This document shows positions 7,168-15,190 of a stretch of 38,738 nucleotides of DNA, in pieces. Where the stretch lies: positions 1 to 38,738 of the forward strand of contig VFJR01000174.1 in NCBI GenBank assembly GCA_009885945.1, in the 5' to 3' direction. The stretch's first letter is position 1. Every line of letters begins with the position of its first letter. The notes beneath the pieces were generated by a model. The model was not told where the DNA came from and did not search any database. It worked only from the letters and a program-made list of their open reading frames with translations. Origin of the DNA: Anaerolineaceae bacterium. GTDB lineage: Bacteria > Chloroflexota > Anaerolineae > Anaerolineales > Villigracilaceae. Position numbers and translations under genes: made by a program.

Positions 7168-9291
7168 ATGAAAACAAACCGCGTCATTCTTACGCTTTTG
7201 CTTGTTCCTGTTTTAATCAGCTGTTCCCTGCCTCAGGCATCCTCGCTGGTTGGCGAAGCGCCCATACCTACCTCTGGCTACACCTTAACGCCAGAAGTGA
7301 CACCCGTTCCACCTATTATACCTACAGCTATTCCCATCATCCGCATTGATAACGGCGATCGCGCCCTCGCAAATGGTGATTACGATACTGCGCTGGCTTT
7401 CTATCAATCTGCATTTAAAGATTCGCCAGAGCTGGCAGTACGCGCCGCCGCAAAATGGGGCGAAGCCAGAGTTTATTTTGAGGGAGAATATTATGATCAG
7501 ACACTTATTTCTTTACAAACACTAATCTCAGAATATCCAGACGCAACCTACTTACCTCGCGCCTATTTTCTACAAGGGCAATGTTTTTATCAACTTGGAC
7601 GATACACCGAATCCGCGGCGGCACTGCAGTTATATATCACTCTGCGCCCAAATATTGTAGATGCTTATGTGCAAGAAATGCGCGGAGATGCTCTTTTTGA
7701 AGCCGTGAATTATACAGATGCCCTTGCTGCTTACATTGCCGCCATCCAAGCGCCTCGGTTGGACGATGCTGTAGCTGTTGATTTAAAAGTCGGAGCAACA
7801 TACGTCAAACTGGGTGATTACGAAAAAGCATACGCACTGTACGATGGCATACAAGCACGCCCTGTTAATGACTATATCAAAGCTCAGGCGTTGTATCAGC
7901 ACGGGTTGGCGTATCAAGCCGAGGGGAAGAATGAAGCGGCTTTTGATAAATTCCAATTCAATGTGGATCATTACTGGAAGTCTATTTATTCCTATTCCGG
8001 CTTGATTCAGCTTGTTGATGGCGGACGCGAAGTGGACGAACTACAAAGAGGCTTGGTAGATTATTACGCGGGACAGTATGATGTTGCCATAGCGGCGTTT
8101 GACAGGTATCTTACAGCAAACCCAATCAATGACGGCACAGCGCATTATTACAAAGCATTATCCTTAAGTTCGTTAGGAAATTACGAGGGGGCAATTCAAG
8201 AATATACTATTTTTATTGATAATTACGCAGAGCATCCAAGCTGGCATGAAGCCTGGGGCGAAAAGGCTTTTCTGCAATGGGCACAGCTTGGGTTATATAC
8301 AGAAGCTGCAAATACTTTGGATGAGTACTCGAAACATGCATTAAGTTCAAATCTATCTGGTGATTACTTAATGTCTGCCGCGCGCACCATGGAACGCTCA
8401 GGCAATTTAGATCAAGCTGTGGAATATTGGAAACGTGTAGCAAATGATTTTCCCGCTGGCGCACAAGCTCCTTATGCTTTATTTTTAGCAGGCGTAACAA
8501 GATTCAGGCAAACTAGATTCGACGAGGCTTTATCGTTATTTCTGCAAAGCGAATCTATGTCGCTTGCACCAGAAGATAAAGCCCGCGCACAATTATGGAC
8601 TGGGAAAGTTTACGAAAAGCAAAATAAAGAAACAGAAAAACAGAATGTTTGGAGGCAGGCTCAAGCCATTGAGCCCGGCGGATACTATGGGGAGCGCGCG
8701 CGCGATCTTTTAATTGCAAGGCAACCCTTTGAAGCGCCCGCTGTTACGAATTTTAATATTGACCTATCGCGCGAACGCGCAGATGCCGACTCTTGGATTC
8801 GGCTAAAGTTTAACCTGCCAGCGGATGCTGACTTAAGCGGTTTAGGGAATCTTGCTCAAGATTTGCGCGTAAAACGGGGTATAGAGTTTTGGGGGCTTGG
8901 TTTATACGAAGAGGCGCACGCTGAGTTTGATAATCTTAGAAATGAACTAAAGATCAGCGGCGTGGATAGCTATCGCTTGGGTAATTACTTGCTTGAGATT
9001 GGACTATATCGCTTGGGGATTTTGGCACTGCGTGAGACATTGAATTTGGCTGGATTAACGGAACACACAGATTCCATGCTGGCACCCATTTACTTTAGCC
9101 ACGCCCGCTATGGTTTATATTATTCCGATTTGCTGATTCCAATTGCACAGGAAGAAGGTATTTCTGCTCTTTTATTGTTTAGTGTAATGAGACAAGAAAG
9201 TTTATTTGAAGGCTTCATCCATTCCAGCGCAGGCGCACGCGGATTAATGCAGATCATGCCCCTACAGGCGCGAGCGTTGCCAGCAACCTAG
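7168..9291 (+). CDS. TPR / soluble lytic transglycosylase lipoprotein (N-terminal part, frame broken)
   Basis: A lipoprotein (signal peptide, lipobox VLISC) with a Thr/Pro linker, then a long series of TPR-like helical repeats (for example NGDYDTALAFYQSAF, GQYDVAIAAFDRYL, NYEGAIQEYTIFI). A C-terminal SLT domain begins EEGISALLLFSVMRQESLF, with the catalytic Glu in RQES, followed by SSAGARGLMQIMP. SLT enzymes cleave peptidoglycan between MurNAc and GlcNAc to give anhydro ends. Right after QIMP the frame runs off into a false C-terminus and stops at 9291. The proper continuation (TGASVASNLGW and onward) is in the next frame from about 9261. One base restored in the C4 run at 9259-9262 would join them into a protein of about 800 residues. 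Sequencing error and genuine mutation cannot be told apart here. Confidence 0.88.
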   Translation: MKTNRVILTLLLVPVLISCSLPQASSLVGEAPIPTSGYTLTPEVTPVPPIIPTAIPIIRIDNGDRALANGDYDTALAFYQSAFKDSPELAVRAAAKWGEARVYFEGEYYDQTLISLQTLISEYPDATYLPRAYFLQGQCFYQLGRYTESAAALQLYITLRPNIVDAYVQEMRGDALFEAVNYTDALAAYIAAIQAPRLDDAVAVDLKVGATYVKLGDYEKAYALYDGIQARPVNDYIKAQALYQHGLAYQAEGKNEAAFDKFQFNVDHYWKSIYSYSGLIQLVDGGREVDELQRGLVDYYAGQYDVAIAAFDRYLTANPINDGTAHYYKALSLSSLGNYEGAIQEYTIFIDNYAEHPSWHEAWGEKAFLQWAQLGLYTEAANTLDEYSKHALSSNLSGDYLMSAARTMERSGNLDQAVEYWKRVANDFPAGAQAPYALFLAGVTRFRQTRFDEALSLFLQSESMSLAPEDKARAQLWTGKVYEKQNKETEKQNVWRQAQAIEPGGYYGERARDLLIARQPFEAPAVTNFNIDLSRERADADSWIRLKFNLPADADLSGLGNLAQDLRVKRGIEFWGLGLYEEAHAEFDNLRNELKISGVDSYRLGNYLLEIGLYRLGILALRETLNLAGLTEHTDSMLAPIYFSHARYGLYYSDLLIPIAQEEGISALLLFSVMRQESLFEGFIHSSAGARGLMQIMPLQARALPAT

Positions 9292-9578
9292 GCTGGCCTC
9301 TCAATTTTACAGAGGACGATCTCTATCGCCCATTGGTCAGTATTAAATTAGGCACAAGCTATTTAAGCACTAATTACAAGTATCTTGACAACAATATATA
9401 TGCAACTCTCGCAGCCTACAACGCCGGACCCGGCAACGCCGCCGCATGGAAAGAAATTGCAGGAGACGATCTCGACCTATATCTTGAGGTTGTGCGCCCC
9501 GAAGAAACGCGAAACTATATTCGCGCTATTTATGAATATTATATAATTTACAGAAGGTTGTACAGCCCTGCTCAATAA
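9264..9578 (+). pseudogene. C-terminal part of the frameshifted lytic transglycosylase
   Basis: In the frame shifted from the upstream ORF, 9264-9578 encodes TGASVASNLGWPLNFTEDD, then IYATLAAYNAGPGNAAAW and RPEETRNYIRAIYEYY. These are the classic second half of an SLT domain, including the AYNAGPG motif. It has no start of its own; the first in-frame alternative start codon, at 9333, falls inside the domain. It belongs with the ORF ending at 9291. See that entry for the single-base repair. Confidence 0.85.
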
Positions 9579-9609
9579 AAATATTGTAATGGTTTACGTA
9601 AATAATGTA

Positions 9610-9632
9610 AGAGCAAGACAGTATCTTGCTCT
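9610..9632. other. Hairpin between convergent genes
   Basis: A perfect 9-bp stem AGAGCAAGA / TCTTGCTCT with loop CAGTA, 31 bp past the transglycosylase stop. There is no T-tract, so it is a weak candidate terminator only. It lies in the 156-bp gap between convergent genes. Confidence 0.45.
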
Positions 9633-9671
9633 ACGGGCATCGTCGTTTTATTTCGACCCGTTACCGAAAAT

Positions 9672-9720
9672 AGTAGGCGTACGCAAAGCTGGCAAGCTAT
9701 TCGTTTTGCGTAACCCTACT
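9672..9720. other. Imperfect inverted repeat between convergent genes
   Basis: Arms 9672-9687 (starting AGTAGG) and 9705-9720 (ending CCTACT) pair with about two mismatches around a loop of 17 nt. On the minus strand it is just downstream of the yggU stop, so it may help terminate that cluster. No long T-run follows on either strand. Confidence 0.4.
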
Positions 9721-9734
9721 TCACTTCAAAAAAA

Positions 9735-10040
9735 TCAATCCACGCGCGCAAGAATACGTTGATGCGCCGTTTCAGTATCCATGCTGATCAAAGACACCAG
9801 CTTATCGCGCCCGCTTTCACCCGCCACAATAGTGATACGGTCTGACGGCATATCCAGCACATCAGCGAGGAAATTAACCAACAGCGCATTGGTTTCGTCG
9901 TCTGACGCTGCAGTAAGGTGAACTTTAATAGTGCCATCATTCAAAATGCCAACGATCTGATTGCGGCTGGCACGCGGAGTAATTCGTACTGCCAAAGCCG
10001 CGCCTGTTTGACCATTATTAAAGTGGAATTTTCTTGTCAT
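9735..10040 (-). CDS. yggU: YggU family protein (DUF167)
   Basis: A 101-residue DUF167/YggU protein. The family hallmarks are present: AVRITPRASRNQIVGILNDGTIKVHLTAASDD-like order, ALLVNFLADVL, and the C-terminal ITIVAGESGRDKLVSL. The biochemical role is unknown; the family is often encoded beside yggS and yggT, as here. The ATG at 10040 is preceded by GAGG at good spacing; a longer ORF start at 10082 would overlap yggT and is less likely. The yggT stop is 10 bp upstream, so the two are co-transcribed. Confidence 0.88.
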   Translation of the reverse strand: MTRKFHFNNGQTGAALAVRITPRASRNQIVGILNDGTIKVHLTAASDDETNALLVNFLADVLDMPSDRITIVAGESGRDKLVSLISMDTETAHQRILARVD

Positions 10041-10050
10041 ATTAACCTCA

Positions 10051-10314
10051 TCACAAAGACCTAAGTATGTTTGAAACAACATTGGATAGAACTTGAAGAA
10101 AAATAATTAATATCAATGGACTAAAATCCATCATGCCCGTCGGCGGTAAGTAACGCCGAATAGGAGCAAGCATAGGATTTACCAAACGATCAAGAGCCTC
10201 CTTTACCGGATGGTACGGTGACATAAAAAACGATAATAACGAATTAATGAAAACCAACAAAACCAGCAACTGAAAAAGCGTATCTACTAATTGCGCAAAC
10301 AAACGTAGTTCCAT
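10051..10314 (-). CDS. yggT: YggT family membrane protein
   Basis: An 87-residue protein with two hydrophobic segments (LFQLLVLLVFINSLLSFF and FSPLILIIFLQVLSNVV) separated by the family signature HPVKEALDRLVNPMLAPIRRYLPP. YggT proteins are small membrane proteins linked to cell division or osmotic tolerance in some bacteria; their molecular role is not settled. The ATG at 10314 has AGGAGA upstream. It sits between yggS (13 bp gap) and yggU, the conserved order of this cluster. Confidence 0.9.
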   Translation of the reverse strand: MELRLFAQLVDTLFQLLVLLVFINSLLSFFMSPYHPVKEALDRLVNPMLAPIRRYLPPTGMMDFSPLILIIFLQVLSNVVSNILRSL

Positions 10315-10327
10315 GTACTCTCCTGTG

Positions 10328-11068
10328 CTATTTGTTATATTGTCTTGCACCAACAATTTTTGTGCCAACGCGTACTAAAGTTGAACCTTCTTGAATCGCA
10401 ACTTCATAGTCTGCGCTTGTACCCATAGATAATTCGTCCCAGTTTGCAGTGTTTTTTTGCGAAAATCGTTTTGCGAAAACATCACGCAAACGCACCAGCT
10501 TTTGAAAATAAAATCTCGAAGCTTCTACGTCCACATCCAGAGGCGGCATACACATGAGTCCGCGCACCTGTAAATGCGGCAAATCTAAAACGGCATCTAT
10601 CTCTATAAACAAATCCTGCCACTGCTCTTCACGCGCAGCATCCCAGCCCGATTTGCTTAATTCTGCGCCTACATTAAACTCCAATAAAACAGGTAGACTG
10701 CGATTCAACTCCGTTGCAAAATGGTTTATTTTCTGCGCCAGTTTCAAGCTGTCTAATGAATGTAAAAAGTTAAAGTGCTCAGCGATCAATTTTGCCTTTC
10801 GGCTTTGCACATGACCGATTTGATGCCATTCTACTCCACTTTGAAAACCGAGAGATTGAATTTTCATAACACCTTCCTCGGGGTAATTTTCGCCTAAAAT
10901 TTTTGCGCCCGCTTGCACCACCGCCTGCACTATCTCCAACGGCTGAGTCTTGGTGACCACTACCAGCTTCACAGTATCGGAATCACGGCTTACAGAACGA
11001 GCCGCAGAGGCGATGCTGTCTAAAGTTTGTTGATATTTTTCCTTAATTGCTTTTGCCAAATCATCCAT
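10328..11068 (-). CDS. yggS: PLP homeostasis protein YggS (PLPBP)
   Basis: A 246-residue protein of the YggS/PROSC family: a PLP-binding TIM-barrel without known catalysis that buffers pyridoxal phosphate. PLP lysine K40 is in KLVVVTKTQP. Also visible are GENYPEEG, EWHQIGHVQSRKAK, RGLMCMPP and the phosphate-binding SMGTSADYEVAIQEGSTLVRVGT. Start ATG at 11068 has no Shine-Dalgarno with proper spacing. Instead a TAAAAT box ends 6 bp upstream (11075-11080), matching a leaderless start. It leads the yggS-yggT-yggU string; pgeF lies 29 bp upstream. Confidence 0.95.
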   Translation of the reverse strand: MDDLAKAIKEKYQQTLDSIASAARSVSRDSDTVKLVVVTKTQPLEIVQAVVQAGAKILGENYPEEGVMKIQSLGFQSGVEWHQIGHVQSRKAKLIAEHFNFLHSLDSLKLAQKINHFATELNRSLPVLLEFNVGAELSKSGWDAAREEQWQDLFIEIDAVLDLPHLQVRGLMCMPPLDVDVEASRFYFQKLVRLRDVFAKRFSQKNTANWDELSMGTSADYEVAIQEGSTLVRVGTKIVGARQYNK

Positions 11069-11074
11069 CCCCCA

Positions 11075-11080
11075 ATTTTA
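11075..11080 (-). promoter_or_regulatory. Candidate -10 box, leaderless start of yggS
   Basis: On the minus strand the pgeF-yggS gap reads TAAAATTGGGGGATG: a TANNNT box exactly 6 bp before the ATG. The G-run touches the start codon and is too close to act as a Shine-Dalgarno. No good -35 is visible. Confidence 0.4.
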
Positions 11081-11097
11081 CCCGCATCTTCTCACGC

Positions 11098-11880
11098 CTA
11101 AGCCTGCAACCCGATCAATGCGCCGAATCTACCCGTTTTGCCTTTTTCTGCGCGATGCGAGAACCAATCATCCAAATGACAGGCTGTGCAAACTCCAGCT
11201 ACTTCAACCTGTTCAACGCCTGCCCTTTGTAGTTGAATCAAATTCGACTTCCATAAATCTAAATAAGTTTTACCATCCCGTCCTTCAACCAGGCGATCTA
11301 TATCTTTTCCAAATACTGTTTGAAAGCGAGTAATCACATCCTTGCCCACTTCATAATGATCCTGCCCAATAGAGGGACCAATTGCCGCTTGAATATTTTC
11401 TGGCTTGCAAGCGTAACGTGATTTCATCGCCGCAATTGTTACACCTGCCAGGTTATCCACGGTTCCCTGCCAGCCCGCGTGAGAAATACCAACAACACCT
11501 TGCACAGGGTCATGAAACAACAATGGTACACAATCTGCAAAGCGCATATAGAGGGTCACATCTGGTTTATCTGTCAGTGTAATATCTGCTTTGTGCATTT
11601 CTGTTTTTAAGTCGCGGGGCGCGTCAGCGTAGATAACGCTTGTGCCGTGAACCAGCCACACGTCAAAAAGAGAAGCGACTGGTCGGTTAAGTGCATTAAA
11701 AGAACGGGCGCGGTTCTCAATCACATGAGAGGCGTCATCTCCTACTGCTCCGCCCACATTTAAAGAATTCCAAGGCGCAGGGCTTACACCGCCCTGACGG
11801 GTAAAAACCGCTTGCGTAATTGATTTGGAAAATTTTTCGAACGAAAAATAACGAATGCCATTTTTTGAATGAAAGAACAT
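11098..11880 (-). CDS. pgeF: Multicopper-laccase-fold protein PgeF/YfiH
   Basis: A 260-residue member of the PgeF/YfiH (DUF152) family. Family enzymes are described as purine nucleoside phosphorylase/adenosine deaminase, and in E. coli as peptidoglycan editing. Zinc-site motifs are present: HGTSVIYAD, ADCVPLLFHD and GISHAGWQGT, plus IGPSIGQDHYEVG. The ATG overlaps the stop codon of the upstream gene by one base (TAATG), implying coupling to the glutaredoxin-DUF2085 gene. pgeF is commonly a neighbour of yggS, as seen here. Confidence 0.93.
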   Translation of the reverse strand: MFFHSKNGIRYFSFEKFSKSITQAVFTRQGGVSPAPWNSLNVGGAVGDDASHVIENRARSFNALNRPVASLFDVWLVHGTSVIYADAPRDLKTEMHKADITLTDKPDVTLYMRFADCVPLLFHDPVQGVVGISHAGWQGTVDNLAGVTIAAMKSRYACKPENIQAAIGPSIGQDHYEVGKDVITRFQTVFGKDIDRLVEGRDGKTYLDLWKSNLIQLQRAGVEQVEVAGVCTACHLDDWFSHRAEKGKTGRFGALIGLQA

Positions 11881-12893
11881 TATTCTTCCAAAGCCTGTAT
11901 TGCGGCAAGTTTTTTCAAATAGAACTGACGCGTTTCATTCATAGATTCTTCGATGCTTGGATATGCAAACCAAGCTGTTAGACCGCCAAACAACGCGCCT
12001 GTTAGAACGCGCAAAAACGGAGTGCTTTCACGATAGGGCAATATTGCGTTTAACCAACCAAAATTAAACTGGCTAAAAAGTTGCGAGAAGCCATCTAAAC
12101 CAATAGGACCAATGCCAAGTACCAACCAAACCAGCCAATGTAACTTCGGGAGTTTTCTGCCCACAGCCCAAAAGATTAATCCAAACAAAAAAATAGCTGA
12201 ATAAATAGCAGTGTCTCTTTCGCATAACGCCACTTTAAAGCCAAGTTCATCATCACCAATATATTGACGAGCCTGAAACCTTGAGACTGCGTACGGATTG
12301 CCCAGGTCTTGAAATTGCGTAACTTCTTCAAAAGTTTTTACGCCGGCGATATTTGCTTCAGCCAAGGGATAGTAAGGCTGCGCTCCAAACAAGAAAAAGG
12401 AGCGAAATCCAAATTGATGACAAAGCGGGCTATAGACTTTATAAATAACAGCCGCGGGGGTTTTAAAGCCATAATGCATCAAAGTCGGCGCGAGCAGCGG
12501 CAAGCCAAAGTAAACCAACATTAGGATATTCAAGCCTGCCAGATAATGCCGAGCGATCCAAAAAGAAAAACGGTCGCCAAAGTCAAAAGTTTTTACGCGT
12601 TTTGCATTTTCCATATAACCTTTATTGTCAATTTGTTTTATCTGCATGTTTCGATCAAAAGCCGCACCCACCACCATTTGCAGGTTCTGTTTTGTAACAG
12701 GAAATTGAGTCTTAAATGGACCCGCCTCTACAAATGGAACTTGATTATCATATTTCTGTTTCAAGACCGAATCCGAATCAATATCCAATTCCAGCAGATG
12801 ATGCGGAAATTTCTCCTGCAGAGCCAGCAGATCTTCTTTGGTCTGTTGGCAAGCAGGGTCATTTTTTCGGAAGTACAAGGTTACATTTAGCAT
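11880..12893 (-). CDS. Glutaredoxin-like domain fused to DUF2085 membrane protein
   Basis: A 337-residue protein in two parts. Residues 1-80 or so look like a glutaredoxin-type thioredoxin fold (VTLYFRKNDPACQQTKEDL, then VPFVEAGPF as the cis-Pro region), with a single cysteine C15. Residues from about 110 onward are membrane-spanning with the DUF2085 signature VYSPLCHQFGFRSFFLFG and, later, CERDTAIYSAIFLFGLIFW. DUF2085 has no established function. The gene begins 12 bp after ccdA and is translationally coupled to pgeF. The position next to ccdA suggests thiol chemistry at the membrane; this is inference. Confidence 0.8.
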   Translation of the reverse strand: MLNVTLYFRKNDPACQQTKEDLLALQEKFPHHLLELDIDSDSVLKQKYDNQVPFVEAGPFKTQFPVTKQNLQMVVGAAFDRNMQIKQIDNKGYMENAKRVKTFDFGDRFSFWIARHYLAGLNILMLVYFGLPLLAPTLMHYGFKTPAAVIYKVYSPLCHQFGFRSFFLFGAQPYYPLAEANIAGVKTFEEVTQFQDLGNPYAVSRFQARQYIGDDELGFKVALCERDTAIYSAIFLFGLIFWAVGRKLPKLHWLVWLVLGIGPIGLDGFSQLFSQFNFGWLNAILPYRESTPFLRVLTGALFGGLTAWFAYPSIEESMNETRQFYLKKLAAIQALEE

Positions 12894-12905
12894 ATCTTCG
12901 CAAGG

Positions 12906-13631
12906 CTAGTAGCCAAAGTCCACCCAAAAGAATTGACCCGCCGCGGCAAGTTGAGCAAAAGTGCCATTGAATAGCAGGAAGCCAATCACAATTAATAGCA
13001 CACCCATGCCTATTTCAACATAATGTGTGACTTTTCCATACTTCTTCAAAATAGCAGATACCCAACCCAATCCCAGCGCGGCGATTAAAAATGGAATAGC
13101 CAAGCCAGCAGAATAAGCAGAAAGCAAAGCGAAACCATTTGAAATAGAGCCGCCATTTAATGAAAGAGTAAGAATTGAACCCAATACAGGACCCACACAC
13201 GGAGCCCAGCCTGCAGAGAAAAAGACACCCATCATCAACGATGATAAATATCCCCACTTACGGTCTGGCATTTGTTGCACGCGAGTATCGTATTCAAGAA
13301 ACGGGATACGATACAAGCCTGTCATGTGGACGCCAAAAATCATAACGACAATTCCGCCGACCTTGGTCAATATGAAGCGCGCATCATACAACAACTTACC
13401 AAATGCCGCACTTGCCAGCCCAAGGGTAATGAAGACAATACTAAAACCTAAAACAAAAGCCAAGCCATGTGAAAATGTGATCCAGCGATTCTTTTCTGTG
13501 GCTTCGCCCCCAACTGCGCGCCCGCCTAAATACCCAATATATGCGGGAACGAGTGCAAAAACACACGGCGAAAGAAAGGAAGCCAATCCTGCAATAAAGG
13601 CAAGTCCAATTGAGATATTTGTAAATTCCAT
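12906..13631 (-). CDS. ccdA: Cytochrome c biogenesis protein CcdA
   Basis: A 241-residue, six-helix membrane protein of the CcdA/DsbD-beta family, which carries reducing equivalents from cytosolic thioredoxin to extracytoplasmic thiol proteins. Both redox cysteines are in context: C23 in FLSPCVFALVPAYIGYLGG and C145 in SAGWAPCVGPVLGSIL. The start has a GAGG Shine-Dalgarno six bases before the ATG and a convincing promoter upstream (13650-13678). No cytochrome c assembly genes are nearby, so its client could be a thioredoxin-like lipoprotein or the fused protein encoded next to it. Confidence 0.93.
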   Translation of the reverse strand: MEFTNISIGLAFIAGLASFLSPCVFALVPAYIGYLGGRAVGGEATEKNRWITFSHGLAFVLGFSIVFITLGLASAAFGKLLYDARFILTKVGGIVVMIFGVHMTGLYRIPFLEYDTRVQQMPDRKWGYLSSLMMGVFFSAGWAPCVGPVLGSILTLSLNGGSISNGFALLSAYSAGLAIPFLIAALGLGWVSAILKKYGKVTHYVEIGMGVLLIVIGFLLFNGTFAQLAAAGQFFWVDFGY

Positions 13632-13649
13632 TTAAATCCTCACTTTCTC

Positions 13650-13678
13650 ATAATATTGCCTAGCCGTACAAAGTACAA
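13650..13678 (-). promoter_or_regulatory. Promoter of ccdA
   Basis: On the minus strand TTGTAC (13678-13673), a 17-bp spacer and TATTAT (13655-13650) form a good sigma-70-type promoter. The -10 ends 18 bp before the ccdA ATG, leaving room for the GAGG Shine-Dalgarno. It would start the ccdA-Grx/DUF2085-pgeF transcript. Confidence 0.65.
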
Positions 13679-13782
13679 CTCGCAATTCTATAACGATTAA
13701 ACTTTATTTGTCTAATCCGCAAAATACTCTGCGAGTACGATGTCTACGGATAAAGTTTTTTTGTAATTACTAAGAAAACCTA

Positions 13783-14937
13783 CTAACTATAAACTGTCTT
13801 CTCAGAAACAGCGACTATCGTGCCATGATCAGGCCAGGTCATACGCTGCTGGCTTTGATCTAATGAAATAGACGGCGTCGACCAGCGGAAGATCCATTTT
13901 GCGTTTTCAGGAGTAACGTTGATACAGCCATGCGAACGCTTCTCGCCAAAAGCGTTATGCCAAAACGCGCCGTGAATTGCAACGCCATCACCAGAAATAA
14001 AAGTACACCACGGCACAGCCGGCGTTGAATAGCCCGCCTGCGCGTCTCCGGCTGTCATATTTTTGGAAATGATCTTCCAATGGGTATATAACTCACCCGC
14101 AGGGGTTGCCAACTTATCTGAAAGCTGCCCGGTCACTTGATCATATCGTATGCCGCTAGAAATACGACAATAGAATACTTCTGTATTTCTTTCATAGCAG
14201 GATAATGATTGGTTATCTAAATTAACTGTGATAATTTTTTCAGCGGGGTCGATATTGGGGCTAATAGGAGTCACATTTTCATCCGTAAGCGGCTTAAAGC
14301 CCGCGCCGTCACCCCAAAAAAATTCGCCGTACGCGCCATATCCAAAGCCATGACCATTTGCATCTTCATTCCAACGATATTCAATAAAGCCGTTGATATT
14401 ACGGATCTGATCGATCCATACAACTTGACCATAATATAACTTTGGCTGAAAATCATAAAAAATATGATCCGTTAACCAAGGTGATGCAACAATACCTTCA
14501 TGATCTAATGGAACATAAGGAACAGTAACTTCCGCCCAAAAACCAGACTTGCCGGCAGGGATTTGCGCAACAGGCGTGTTTGGCAGATTACGCGTCGGCT
14601 GAACTGTGGATGAATAAACATATCCTTGCGGAATTTCAATAAACCTTTGATTAGACAATCCGCCCACAACACTGCCGATCACCTCGCGCCCCCATTCAAC
14701 AAGTGTATCTGCCTGCAATTCCTGAATTGCATTATTTAATATAGGATTATTTGACGGGCTACTGCGCAAAGAGACAGGATCAACAACACGGCCAATCATG
14801 GCACTGTTTGGAAATTGCGGTAATTGTTTTGGAATAGATAAATATTCAAAACCAATTGACTTGGGCCGAAACGCCATTGTGCCTACGCCTAGGCTTGCCA
14901 ATTTTAGAAAATCACGGCGGGAAATTTTTTTCTTCAT
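13783..14937 (-). CDS. Tat-exported L,D-transpeptidase (YkuD)
   Basis: A 384-residue secreted enzyme. The N-terminus has a twin-arginine signal (SRRDFLKLASLGVG, R7-R8). A bacterial SH3-like segment follows (RVVDPVSLRSSPS). The C-terminal YkuD domain has the catalytic motif HGAFWHN...SHGCINV, with H336 and C338. L,D-transpeptidases make 3-3 cross-links in peptidoglycan or attach proteins to it. The start is supported by AGGTGA five bases upstream. It is a single gene, with ccdA following from its own promoter. The Tat route is unusual among YkuD proteins in general and would require folding before export. Confidence 0.92.
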   Translation of the reverse strand: MKKKISRRDFLKLASLGVGTMAFRPKSIGFEYLSIPKQLPQFPNSAMIGRVVDPVSLRSSPSNNPILNNAIQELQADTLVEWGREVIGSVVGGLSNQRFIEIPQGYVYSSTVQPTRNLPNTPVAQIPAGKSGFWAEVTVPYVPLDHEGIVASPWLTDHIFYDFQPKLYYGQVVWIDQIRNINGFIEYRWNEDANGHGFGYGAYGEFFWGDGAGFKPLTDENVTPISPNIDPAEKIITVNLDNQSLSCYERNTEVFYCRISSGIRYDQVTGQLSDKLATPAGELYTHWKIISKNMTAGDAQAGYSTPAVPWCTFISGDGVAIHGAFWHNAFGEKRSHGCINVTPENAKWIFRWSTPSISLDQSQQRMTWPDHGTIVAVSEKTVYS

Positions 14938-14982
14938 TCTTCACCTTGCTACAATATTTTGGTAAGAGAGTGCTTCTTAAGT

Positions 14983-15134
14983 CTAATTAACCATGATAAA
15001 CGGGGATAAACAGAGATTTTTTGAGGTTCTTTCAAAACTCTGTTTAGTTCTAGCCCTTTTAAAGGTTTTCCTTTGTGTTCTTTGTATTCTTTGTGTTCTT
15101 TGTGTCCTTTGTGTTAAAAAAGCCTTTAAAAAAC
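14983..15134. repeat. Degenerate dispersed repeat, copy A
   Basis: Starts CTAATTAACCATGATAAAC (14983-15001) and ends AAAAAAGCCTTTAAAAAAC (15116-15134). Nearly the same end motifs occur in inverted orientation at 23033-23133 (one mismatch each), with a different interior. It fills most of the 253-bp gap between the L,D-transpeptidase and esterase genes, which has no credible gene. It includes the 9-bp tandem repeat listed separately. Confidence 0.55.
15072..15115. repeat. 9-bp tandem repeat, unit TTTGTGTTC
   Basis: Just under five copies of TTTGTGTTC with single-base variants (TTTGTATTC, TTTGTGTCC). The minus-strand reading encodes a run of Thr-Gln-Arg repeats in a spurious small ORF. CTTTGTG-type runs of this sort are familiar as dispersed noncoding repeats in several environmental phyla. 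Confidence 0.8.
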
Positions 15135-15190
15135 TATTTCTAAGGATACTTGTTAAATTAAAGAGCGTCAACACAAACATGAGATAACAC

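Noticed and set aside
9579-9734. tRNA or small RNA gene in the gap after the transglycosylase
   Set aside because: Two hairpins are present, but no cloverleaf, T-loop consensus or promoter was found.
15072-15115. Possible CRISPR-like array
   Set aside because: The 9-bp units are contiguous with no spacers, and no cas gene is nearby; it is a simple tandem repeat.
14983-15180. Minus-strand ORF rich in Thr-Gln-Arg repeats
   Set aside because: It is only the reading of the 9-bp tandem repeat; it has no Shine-Dalgarno, no family resemblance and lies in a noncoding dispersed repeat.
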